Positions 1 through 4,949 of a DNA stretch of 6,045 nt are shown here, one piece after another. The translations under genes were made by a program, and so were the position numbers. Position 1 is the first letter of the stretch; every line of letters begins with the position of its first letter. The notes under the pieces were generated by a model. That model saw only the letters and a list, made by a program, of their open reading frames with translations, did no database searches and had not been told where the DNA came from. Source of the DNA: Phycisphaerales bacterium (GTDB taxonomy: Bacteria > Planctomycetota > Phycisphaerae > Phycisphaerales > UBA1924); contig JAGVLZ010000336.1 of NCBI GenBank assembly GCA_020054055.1, positions 1-6,045 of the forward strand. The letters are read 5' to 3'.

Positions 1-342
1 GACATCGGCATCATCGAGCACGGTGTAGGTCCGCCCCGGCCGCAGGATGAACCGAGCGCTCGAACCGAGCATGAAGTCCGTCACTTCAATTGATGATGGA
101 GTGGCGAAGTCGATGTTCACCGTCTGATTGGCCGGGATGATCACCGTATAGGTGTCCGCCATCGTGTTGATCGGAACCGTCGGCGGGTTCCAGTTCAGCG
201 GGTTGGAATAGTTGCCGTCGCCGCCGCCGCTGGTCCAGGTGACCACGGTCTGCGCCGACGCTGCCCGACCCGAGAGCGCAACAACAACCACGGCGAGCGC
301 AAGGCGACCGCCGACGGCGTTACGAGACGCGCTGATGAACAT
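1..342 (-). CDS. Secreted protein, N-terminal part (runs off left edge)
   Basis: The reading frame is open from an ATG at 342 to the window edge: 114 residues with no stop, so the C-terminus is missing. A GGAGAGGGAG Shine-Dalgarno stretch at 351-360 supports this start. Residues 1-30 form a classical signal peptide: basic residues R7 and R13, a hydrophobic core LALAVVVVAL, and an A-S-A cleavage site before Q31. The mature protein begins with TVVTWTSGGGDGNYSNPLNW (residues 32-51). Trp-Gly-Asn-Pro-rich openings of this kind are common in planctomycete extracellular beta-repeat or PEP-CTERM-type surface proteins. The rest (VIIPANQTVNIDF, FILRPGRTYTVLDDADV) reads as beta strands consistent with a beta-helix or autotransporter-like repeat. 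Export and surface location are well supported. The family is inferred from style, and any C-terminal anchor lies outside the window. No enzymatic function can be assigned. Confidence 0.8.
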   Translation of the reverse strand, partial: MFISASRNAVGGRLALAVVVVALSGRAASAQTVVTWTSGGGDGNYSNPLNWNPPTVPINTMADTYTVIIPANQTVNIDFATPSSIEVTDFMLGSSARFILRPGRTYTVLDDADV

Positions 343-443
343 GGAAGCGACTCCCTCTCCCGTTGCCCGGCCCTGTGCACGGCCGCGACTGCGGGGAACC
401 CCTGACCGACGAATGGAATGTTCCGCTCCTCCTGTGCGGGTTC

Positions 444-471
444 AGTGTACCCCCGATCGGCGGGCAGGCAA
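444..471 (-). promoter_or_regulatory. Candidate sigma70-type promoter for the secreted-protein gene
   Basis: On the minus strand, TTGCCT (-35, 466-471) and TACACT (-10, 444-449) are separated by 16 bp, each matching 4 of 6 consensus bases. Transcription would begin near 437, giving a leader of about 95 nt before the ATG at 342. This is a match by eye only. Confidence 0.35.
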
Positions 472-479
472 GCGTGGTT

Positions 480-546
480 GCCCACTGATGCGGGCTTTCC
501 CGAAAGGAAAAGAGTGAAAACTCGAAGCCGAGCTGGGGGTTCGGCT
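480..546. other. Four consecutive small stem-loops in the divergent intergenic region
   Basis: Read on the plus strand, four hairpins follow each other with almost no gap: GCCC/GGGC (480-483 with 492-495), TTTCC/GGAAA (496-500 with 506-510), GAGT/ACTC with a GAAA tetraloop (512-515 with 520-523), and AGCCGA/TCGGCT (526-531 with 541-546). They lie between the two candidate promoters and so are not explained by either leader. No U-tract follows on the plus strand. A GNRA-type loop on the plus strand hints at an RNA in that sense, but no known RNA family is recognised. Confidence 0.35.
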
Positions 547-570
547 GTGGAGGCCGCCGGATCGGGCGAT

Positions 571-599
571 TTGTGCCGTGACGTCTAGACGTCTATGCT
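571..599 (+). promoter_or_regulatory. Candidate promoter of the methyltransferase gene
   Basis: TTGTGC (571-576, 3 of 6 consensus) and TATGCT (594-599, 4 of 6) are separated by exactly 17 bp. The spacer is almost entirely occupied by the palindrome at 580-593. The predicted start site near 606 would leave a very short leader (about 12 nt) that still includes the GGAGG at 607-611. The elements are weak, and the assignment rests on spacing and position. Confidence 0.35.
579..595. promoter_or_regulatory. Tandem 8-mer / palindromic operator candidate
   Basis: GACGTCTAGACGTC (580-593) is a perfect 14-bp palindrome. The same bases form two direct copies of GACGTCTA (580-587 and 588-595), so the site is both a tandem repeat and an inverted repeat. 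In register, TGACGTCT (579-586) plus AGACGTCT (587-594) match the E. coli met-box unit AGACGTCT at 7/8 and 8/8. MetJ is known from gammaproteobacteria, so this may be convergence. It sits 24 nt before the methyltransferase ATG and inside the spacer of the candidate promoter, the usual place for a repressor site. Confidence 0.5.
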
Positions 600-617
600 G
601 CGGTACGGAGGCGTCAC

Positions 618-1757
618 ATGCGAGTTCCGCCCGGCGAGGTCAGGGATGCGATCGTTTCATATCTTCGAGATCGGGGCGGCGCGGCTCGGGTCGCGGAGAT
701 TCATGAAAGTGTGTGCGCGAAGCTCGCAAGCGCGGTGCCCTCTTCATCGGTTCGGTCGTACCTTTCGCTGAACACGCCGCAGGTCTTTGCGAGAGTGAGC
801 GACGCTACATATTCGCTGCAAGGGGCGCACGAAACGAAGGCACCGAGACGCGCGCCAAGCAGTTCTGCCGGAACTTGCTTCGAGTTCGGCGATTCGCGGT
901 TGTTCCGGGACGATTGCCTTGATTGGCTGGCCAATCGAAAGACGCGCTCGATCCACGCCGTGGTCACGGACCCCCCGTATTCGCTGGTTGAGTACGACGA
1001 GGATCAGCAGACCAAACTCCGCGAGGGCCGCGGAGGAGTATGGCGGATCCCTCCGTCGTTCGACGGCCATGCTCGATCACCGCTGCCTCGATTTACCACG
1101 CTGCGGACAGAAGACCTCGACCGGCTCAGATGTTTTTTTCGCCGTTGGGCGGCCGCGCTGCTTCCCGCATTGGTGCCCGGCGCTCATGTTTTGATGGCCA
1201 CGAATCCGCTGCTTTCATTTATCGTTGCGAATGAACTCGCGGCTGCGGGCCTCGAACGCAGGGGGGAGGTTGTCCGGCTCGTCATGACCATGCGGGGAGG
1301 CGACCGGCCGAAAAACGCGCACAAGGAGTTCGCGGGGGTCTCGGTCATGCCGAGATCGATGTGGGAGCCTTGGCTTCTGTTCCGCAGGCCCGTCGAAGGT
1401 CGGGTTCAAGACAATCTCCGCAAGTGGGGAACGGGCGGGCTCCGTCGGGTCTCGGAAGAAAAACCTTTCGGCGACGTTATCCGTTCCGCGCCAACGCACA
1501 AGCGGGAGCGTGCCCTTGCGCCGCATCCGAGCCTGAAACCGCAGGGGTTCCTTCGCCAGGTTGTCCGAGCGATCCTGCCAATCGAGCGAGGTGTAGTACT
1601 CGATCCATTTGCGGGAGCCGGCTCAACGTTGGCGGCTTGTGAAGCCGTGGGATATTCGAGCATCGGGGTCGAGGTTGATCCGAAATATTTCGAGTTGGCG
1701 AAGAAGGCGATTCCACGACTTGCCAGTCTCGCGGCTGACCCTCATCCGAGTCTATAG
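618..1757 (+). CDS. Beta-class DNA methyltransferase with N-terminal winged-helix domain
   Basis: Predicted S-adenosylmethionine-dependent DNA amino-methyltransferase of 379 residues. The catalytic motif IV, TDPPY (D118-Y121), precedes the SAM-binding motifs: HPSLKP (motif X, 303-308), LDPFAGAGST (motif I, 328-337) and GVEVD (350-354). Motif IV before X and I is the beta-class order. DPPY favours N6-adenine methylation, but N4-cytosine cannot be excluded. The target-recognition region should lie between about 140 and 300 (landmarks RGGDRPKNAH and MPRSMWEPW). Residues 7-67 (from VRDAIVSYLRDRGG to FARVSDATYSL) resemble a winged helix-turn-helix, an addition not needed for catalysis. The start is supported by GGAGG at 607-611, 6 nt upstream. 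The gene faces the predicted nuclease gene and overlaps its end by 16 bp, which fits a type II restriction-modification pair. The palindrome just upstream suggests autoregulation (inference). Recognition sequence unknown. Confidence 0.9.
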   Translation: MRVPPGEVRDAIVSYLRDRGGAARVAEIHESVCAKLASAVPSSSVRSYLSLNTPQVFARVSDATYSLQGAHETKAPRRAPSSSAGTCFEFGDSRLFRDDCLDWLANRKTRSIHAVVTDPPYSLVEYDEDQQTKLREGRGGVWRIPPSFDGHARSPLPRFTTLRTEDLDRLRCFFRRWAAALLPALVPGAHVLMATNPLLSFIVANELAAAGLERRGEVVRLVMTMRGGDRPKNAHKEFAGVSVMPRSMWEPWLLFRRPVEGRVQDNLRKWGTGGLRRVSEEKPFGDVIRSAPTHKRERALAPHPSLKPQGFLRQVVRAILPIERGVVLDPFAGAGSTLAACEAVGYSSIGVEVDPKYFELAKKAIPRLASLAADPHPSL

Positions 1758-2368
1758 ACCCAGGACTGACGAAACTTCTCCAGTCCTCGCCGGTCAAGCG
1801 TCGCCGTCCGTGTCCCGAGCTCGCCGCGCTCATTTCTGCGGAAGTCCGCGACGGTGACTTGACCGAGGTGGATTTCGGAGAACTGCATCGGCTTCCGACT
1901 CGTCGCGGGCTCGGTCTCTTCGTCGATTTCGTACACGAACACGCACATCCACTGGTCGCGAGCGCCGTGCGTGTCCACTGCGCCGCCGGATTTCCGGGTC
2001 GTCTTGATTTCCACACCGTCCGTGCCGGCCTTGACGGCGTTGTCCGGGTACCGCCCCTTGACGAGCAAGTCGGGATGACCATTGAAGAAACTGTTCTGCA
2101 CCAGACTTCGGGAATGCTTGGCGAGGCTCGCGGTCAGCATGTCGGAAAGAAGCCCCGACATGATTGCAGGCCTCAACATGTCGTCGAGCCGATCAAGCCC
2201 CCTAAGCATCAACAGCGAGTTGACATCGAAGAAAAAATCATAAACGTCCTGCATCGCAAGAGATAAATCCTCAATCCGAAGATTGAACGGCAACGCAATC
2301 GCCGAGTTGAATCGAGAAGGATCAGGGCTGTGTCGGGCAATGGCCATGAAGGGCGGATTGAACCACAT
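1742..2368 (-). CDS. Predicted type II restriction endonuclease (PD-(D/E)XK fold)
   Basis: A protein of 208 residues from the ATG at 2368, or 214 from a GTG at 2386. I prefer the ATG because GAGG lies 6 nt upstream, whereas the GTG has only a weak site. Numbering from the GTG, HPDLLVK (104-110) and GVEIKTTRK (124-132) give the signature PD...E-x-K with D106, E126 and K128 as metal-binding and catalytic candidates. This is the core of PD-(D/E)XK nucleases. The following ARDQWMCVFVYEID (142-155) looks like the next core strand. The N-terminal half is helical (RIEDLSLAMQDVYDFF) and may supply dimerisation. Its job would be to cut unmodified DNA at the site protected by the facing methyltransferase. 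No specific restriction enzyme family is recognised. Base composition is lower in GC than the aldolase gene (my hand counts: 2161-2340 about 49%, 3001-3180 about 62%), consistent with acquisition. Confidence 0.7.
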   Translation of the reverse strand: MWFNPPFMAIARHSPDPSRFNSAIALPFNLRIEDLSLAMQDVYDFFFDVNSLLMLRGLDRLDDMLRPAIMSGLLSDMLTASLAKHSRSLVQNSFFNGHPDLLVKGRYPDNAVKAGTDGVEIKTTRKSGGAVDTHGARDQWMCVFVYEIDEETEPATSRKPMQFSEIHLGQVTVADFRRNERGELGTRTATLDRRGLEKFRQSWVYRLG

Positions 2369-2388
2369 CCGTGGCCTCAACGCCACCT

Positions 2389-2640
2389 CTACCGCATTGT
2401 GACGACCAAGGCATCCGCCGACCGCTCATCTGAGATATTCGGCCCGGCGCCAAAGGACTTCGTGTGAAACGCGATCGCCGATTTTACGTCGGCCAGCGCC
2501 TCTTCGTAGGTGTCACCCTGCCCGACAACAACACCCGCGAGCCCGAGCGGATACGCGACATAACCGTCAGAATGTTTCTCCACCACGACCTTCAAGTCAT
2601 GGACTTTGCGGCGTCGAGTTGGAGTCTTTTTTCGCGCCAT
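2389..2640 (-). CDS. HicB-like (UPF0150-type) small protein
   Basis: An 83-residue protein from the ATG at 2640; an in-frame GTG at 2646 would overlap the aldolase stop codon as GTGA and add two residues. The ATG is preferred because GGTGG lies 7 nt before it. After a very basic N-terminus (ARKKTPTRRRK), the sequence HSDGYVAYPLGLAGVVVGQGDTYEEALADVKSAIAFH follows the HicB N-terminal pattern: a D-G-Y strand, a P-x-x-x-G-V-V strand, then G-D-T-x-E-E-A-L and a helix. There is no C-terminal DNA-binding domain of the ribbon-helix-helix or HTH type found in full HicB antitoxins, although the basic tail could touch nucleic acid. No HicA-like toxin gene is present nearby. The gene stops 2 nt before the alternative GTG of the nuclease gene, so the two are probably co-translated. 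The family is confident; the function here (antitoxin relic, regulator or inhibitor of the nuclease) is unknown. Confidence 0.75.
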   Translation of the reverse strand: MARKKTPTRRRKVHDLKVVVEKHSDGYVAYPLGLAGVVVGQGDTYEEALADVKSAIAFHTKSFGAGPNISDERSADALVVTMR

Positions 2641-2642
2641 GT

Positions 2643-3761
2643 TCACGCCACCGTCACACTCTCATCCAGATACACATCCTGCACCGCGTGCAGCAGCGCC
2701 ACCCCCTCTTTCATCGGCTTCTGGAACGCCTTGCGGCCGGAGATCAATCCCATCCCCCCCGCGCGCTTGTTGATGACCGCGGTGTGCACCGCTTCCTGAA
2801 GATCGCCCGCACCCTTGCTCTCGCCCCCCGAGTTAATCAGCGGCGAGCGACCCATGAAGCAGTTCGCCACCTGGTAGCGACAGAGTTCGATGGGGTTCCC
2901 CCCCGTGCCGTCCTCATTCGCGGCCGACAACTTGGTGTAGATCTTCTTGTCGAACTTGCCGTAGGCGGACGAGCCCATGTTCAGCGCGCTGTACCCGCCG
3001 TTGTTCGTCGGGAGTTTCTGCTTGATGATGTCCGCCTGAATGGTGACGCCCAGGTGATTGCCCTGCCCCGTCAGGTCCGCGGAGGTGTGGTAGTCGGTGC
3101 TCTTCCCGTCGGCCCCCTTGATCTTGAACCCGTTGTTCCGCAGGTAGCACCACAGCACCGTCACCATCCCCAGGGCGTGCGCCTCCTCGAACCACGCGGA
3201 GACTTCATCGATCTGGCGGCGCGATTCATCGGAGCCGAAGTAGATTGTCGCGCCGACCGCGACCGCCCCCATCTCGAAGGCCTGCCGCACCGAGCCGTAG
3301 CGGGTCTGGTCGTGCGTGTTGGGATAGGTCAGGAGTTCGTTGTGATTCAGTTTCACAAGGAAGGGGATGCGGTGCGCGTATTTCCGCGCCACCGAGCCGG
3401 TCACGCCGAGCGTCGATGCCACGGCGTTGCACCCTCCTTCGATCGCGAGTTCCACGATCTTTGCCGGGTCGAAGTATTCGGGGTTCGGCGCAAAGGAAGC
3501 GCCCGCCGAGTGCTCGATCCCCTGATCGACCGGCAGGATGCTGACGTAGCCCGTCCCCGCCAGGCGCCCCGTGTTCAGGATCGTCTGGAAGTTCCGCAGC
3601 ACCGAGATGGGCCGATCCGAATCGCGCATCACGCGATCCACAAAGTCCGGCCCCGGCAGGTGCAGCGTGTTGCGCGGGAAGCCCTTGCATGTGTAAGAGA
3701 GCAGCGCGGCGGCGTCCGCGCCGAGCACCTCGGCGGTCTTGCTGGTTGACGCGATAGGCAT
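2643..3761 (-). CDS. fbaB: Class I fructose-bisphosphate aldolase (FbaB/DhnA type)
   Basis: Cytoplasmic enzyme of 372 residues that interconverts fructose 1,6-bisphosphate with dihydroxyacetone phosphate and glyceraldehyde 3-phosphate in glycolysis and gluconeogenesis. The (beta/alpha)8 barrel landmarks are in order: ILPVDQGIEH (75-84), FLVKLNHNELL (134-144), VLWCYLRNNG (202-211), ADIIKQKLP (243-251), LINSGGES (308-315) and LISGRKAFQKP (339-349). By analogy with the archaeal-type class I enzymes, K247 in ADIIKQK is the likely Schiff-base lysine and Y206 the likely acid-base tyrosine. The SGG and GR motifs bind substrate phosphate. The start has GAGGAG at 3771-3776, 9 nt upstream. The gap to the HU gene upstream is 81 bp with no clear terminator or promoter, so co-transcription is possible. 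Immediately downstream, with no gap, are the HicB-like and nuclease genes. The length is complete and no key residue is missing. Confidence 0.93.
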   Translation of the reverse strand: MPIASTSKTAEVLGADAAALLSYTCKGFPRNTLHLPGPDFVDRVMRDSDRPISVLRNFQTILNTGRLAGTGYVSILPVDQGIEHSAGASFAPNPEYFDPAKIVELAIEGGCNAVASTLGVTGSVARKYAHRIPFLVKLNHNELLTYPNTHDQTRYGSVRQAFEMGAVAVGATIYFGSDESRRQIDEVSAWFEEAHALGMVTVLWCYLRNNGFKIKGADGKSTDYHTSADLTGQGNHLGVTIQADIIKQKLPTNNGGYSALNMGSSAYGKFDKKIYTKLSAANEDGTGGNPIELCRYQVANCFMGRSPLINSGGESKGAGDLQEAVHTAVINKRAGGMGLISGRKAFQKPMKEGVALLHAVQDVYLDESVTVA

Positions 3762-3842
3762 GGATTCAGGCTCCTCGATGGGTGGCGATCAACTCGATCG
3801 GACCCACACAATAGCCCGCGGCCAACTCCGCCGCACCCCGAA

Positions 3843-4175
3843 TCAATCGTCCTGGTCCCCCGTATCGACCTCGAACTCGACGCCGTTGGGATCGTCGAGC
3901 GATTTCTGCATCAGGCGCCCGACCTTGAACTTCACGACCTTCTTAGGCGGCACGTCCACGCGCTCGAGCGTCTTGGGGTTCTGCGCCATGCGGCGCTTGC
4001 GCTCGCGGATCTCGAACACGCCGAAGTCACGGAACTCCAGCCGGTTCCCCTTCCCGAGTTCGAGAATGACCTCGTTCAGGAACTTCTGAACCGTCCGCTT
4101 CACGACCACGCGCTTCTGCTCCGTCGATTGAGCGATGCGGTCGATGAGTTCCTTCTTGGTAATCGTGCTGCCCAT
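3843..4175 (-). CDS. HU/IHF-family DNA-binding protein
   Basis: A nucleoid-associated DNA-bending protein of 110 residues. The start at the ATG of MGSTITKKEL (4175) is chosen over an upstream ATG at 4313 because the family begins exactly here, and GAGGGAG (4186-4192) lies 10 nt before it. Residues 5-43 are the helical dimerisation half (TKKELIDRIAQ, VQKFLNEVILELGKG). FRDFGVFEIRERKRR (48-62) and VPPKKVVKFKVGRLMQ (75-90) are the two sides of the beta arm. The arm tip, where DNA is intercalated, reads AQNPKT (64-69) in place of the usual GRNPxTG. The protein ends in an acidic tail (NGVEFEVDTGDQDD, about residues 97-110), longer than E. coli HU (about 90 residues) and similar in idea to tailed bacterial HU variants. 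HU and IHF subunits are not separable from sequence alone, so no symbol is given. A candidate promoter with an inverted repeat lies about 105 nt upstream. Confidence 0.93.
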   Translation of the reverse strand: MGSTITKKELIDRIAQSTEQKRVVVKRTVQKFLNEVILELGKGNRLEFRDFGVFEIRERKRRMAQNPKTLERVDVPPKKVVKFKVGRLMQKSLDDPNGVEFEVDTGDQDD

Positions 4176-4280
4176 CCGGATTACGCTCCCTCTGTGGGAA
4201 CTCCACGACAACGAACCGCCCCAAACACGGCCCAAAGGCTGAATCCAACCGTTTCGGCCGATCCTCGATTGGACAGGGGA

Positions 4281-4309
4281 ACTATGCCACACTTGCAAAG
4301 TCAAGTCAA
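4281..4309 (-). promoter_or_regulatory. Candidate sigma70-type promoter of the HU gene
   Basis: On the minus strand, TTGACT (4304-4309, 5 of 6) and CATAGT (4281-4286, 4 of 6) are separated by 17 bp. The start site would be near 4274, giving a leader of about 100 nt before the HU ATG. This is the best promoter match seen in the window, and it may drive the downstream aldolase, HicB-like and nuclease genes too. Confidence 0.55.
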
Positions 4310-4323
4310 TCATAGACTTGCAA
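4291..4323. repeat. Interrupted inverted repeat over the HU -35 element
   Basis: TTGCAAAGTC (4293-4302) and GACTTGCAA (4315-4323) are inverted copies differing by one extra A, with a 12-nt spacer. The spacer and arms contain the whole -35 hexamer (4304-4309). The octamer ACTTGCAA also occurs twice in direct orientation (4291-4298 and 4316-4323). The position fits a dimeric regulator site or HU self-control, but no known operator is recognised. Confidence 0.4.
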
Positions 4324-4349
4324 TCGTGGGCCGGTTCCCTAATCGGGCG

Positions 4350-4364
4350 GGATCGCCACGATCC
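4350..4364. other. Short hairpin downstream of the lipoprotein gene
   Basis: GGATCG and CGATCC (4350-4355 and 4359-4364) pair around a 3-nt loop. An alternative pairing of ATCGTGG (4323-4329) with CCACGAT (4356-4362) is also possible. Neither is followed by a T-run in the minus sense, so a role as terminator of the lipoprotein gene is only a weak guess. Confidence 0.2.
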
Positions 4365-4411
4365 GGGGGGGCGTCACATTGGGCGAACACCGCTAGTCCA
4401 GCCACAGGAAA

Positions 4412-4744
4412 CTACTGTTGCCAGCGATAGAACCGCACACGGCGTTCACGAGGCTTCGCCTCCTCGGGCCACTGCCACGACGCCAAGATCGGCCCGCGAA
4501 CGCGACGCGAGAGCAAATAATCGCGCCTTGCAAACTCGAACCGCTCGTAGAGCGCGAGGCCGTCAGGAGATTGTTCGTAGGCGATATCGACGTTGTTCCC
4601 AAGCGCGAGCACCCCGGAATCCGAGAGCCTCTGCGCCGGCTGACCGCGCCCGGCGACCCCAGGTTCGCTCCACTCCGAGGCCTGCCTCGGGAAGTGCTGA
4701 CAGCCCCCGGCCGCCGAGAAGGCAACCACCGCGACCACCCGCAT
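4412..4744 (-). CDS. Small putative lipoprotein of unknown function
   Basis: A protein of 110 residues from the ATG at 4744 (GGAG at 4756-4759, 11 nt upstream). A GTG at 4768 would add eight residues but has its only Shine-Dalgarno-like bases touching it. The N-terminus MRVVAVVAFSAAGGCQ has one basic residue, a short hydrophobic core and a lipobox-like A-G-G-C, so Cys15 could be lipidated after signal peptidase II cleavage. The lipobox is not ideal because position -3 is Ala rather than Leu. The mature part contains a Ser/Gly/Pro-rich linker, then LALYERFEFARRDYLLSRRV and a basic, aromatic C-terminus ending RVRFYRWQQ. No known domain is recognised. It lies between the terminator of the DUF1573 gene and the HU promoter, so it is probably a single-gene unit. 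The coding call rests on the signal sequence and on an open frame in a GC-rich region where chance frames are common. Confidence 0.5.
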   Translation of the reverse strand: MRVVAVVAFSAAGGCQHFPRQASEWSEPGVAGRGQPAQRLSDSGVLALGNNVDIAYEQSPDGLALYERFEFARRDYLLSRRVRGPILASWQWPEEAKPRERRVRFYRWQQ

Positions 4745-4775
4745 CGTTAATGCGACTCCGGTCTTCACACCTCAA

Positions 4776-4803
4776 GTCATACAACAGCCGTGCCGAGACG
4801 CAA
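4776..4803 (-). promoter_or_regulatory. Weak candidate promoter of the lipoprotein gene
   Basis: On the minus strand, TTGCGT (4798-4803) and TATGAC (4776-4781) are spaced by 16 bp. The start site would fall near 4769, directly at the GTG of 4768. This would make the ATG at 4744 the first codon with any leader and ribosome site. Confidence 0.25.
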
Positions 4804-4887
4804 GAAATGATCCCCTGGGCACTTCCAGCCCGCGACGATGCAGCACCGCGACGCCCCCTGTTGATCCTCCACAACGGATGAGGCAAG

Positions 4888-4919
4888 AAAAAACCGGCCG
4901 CAGTCGAAACTCCGGCCGG
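4888..4919 (-). terminator. Intrinsic terminator of the DUF1573 gene, UUCG loop
   Basis: On the minus strand, CCGGCCG (4913-4919) pairs with CGGCCGG (4894-4900). After one G-G mismatch the stem continues with AGT/ACT closed by a TTCG tetraloop (4905-4908). Six T residues follow directly (4888-4893). The stem begins 31 nt after the TAA of the DUF1573 gene. It should stop transcription before the lipoprotein gene. Confidence 0.88.
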
Positions 4920-4949
4920 CCAAAGATCCTCGGGAACTGTTTTCGGACG

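Noticed and set aside
579..595. True MetJ operator
   Set aside because: The sequence match is real, but MetJ is known from gammaproteobacteria and the window does not look gammaproteobacterial. It is kept only as an unexplained operator candidate.
1477..2082. Minus-strand open frame of 201 codons
   Set aside because: It overlaps both the methyltransferase and nuclease genes in another frame. It is Ser/Arg/Pro-rich and has no motif.
2389..2640. Complete HicAB toxin-antitoxin pair
   Set aside because: No small double-stranded-RNA-binding HicA-like frame was found on either side. The neighbours are the aldolase and the nuclease.
2619..3749. Long plus-strand open frame of 376 codons
   Set aside because: It lies fully antisense to the aldolase gene, which has clear family motifs. 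Its Arg/Val/His-rich composition is typical of a shadow frame in GC-rich DNA.
3843..4313. Longer HU form starting at an ATG at 4313
   Set aside because: The extra 46 residues are unlike HU and would span the candidate promoter -10. The ATG at 4175 matches the family start and has a ribosome site.
4350..4364. Rho-independent terminator
   Set aside because: The stem is only 6 bp and no T-run follows on either strand.
4318..4881. Plus-strand open frame of 187 codons across the HU upstream region
   Set aside because: It is Arg/Ala/Pro-rich, has no ribosome site seen, and runs antisense to the lipoprotein candidate.
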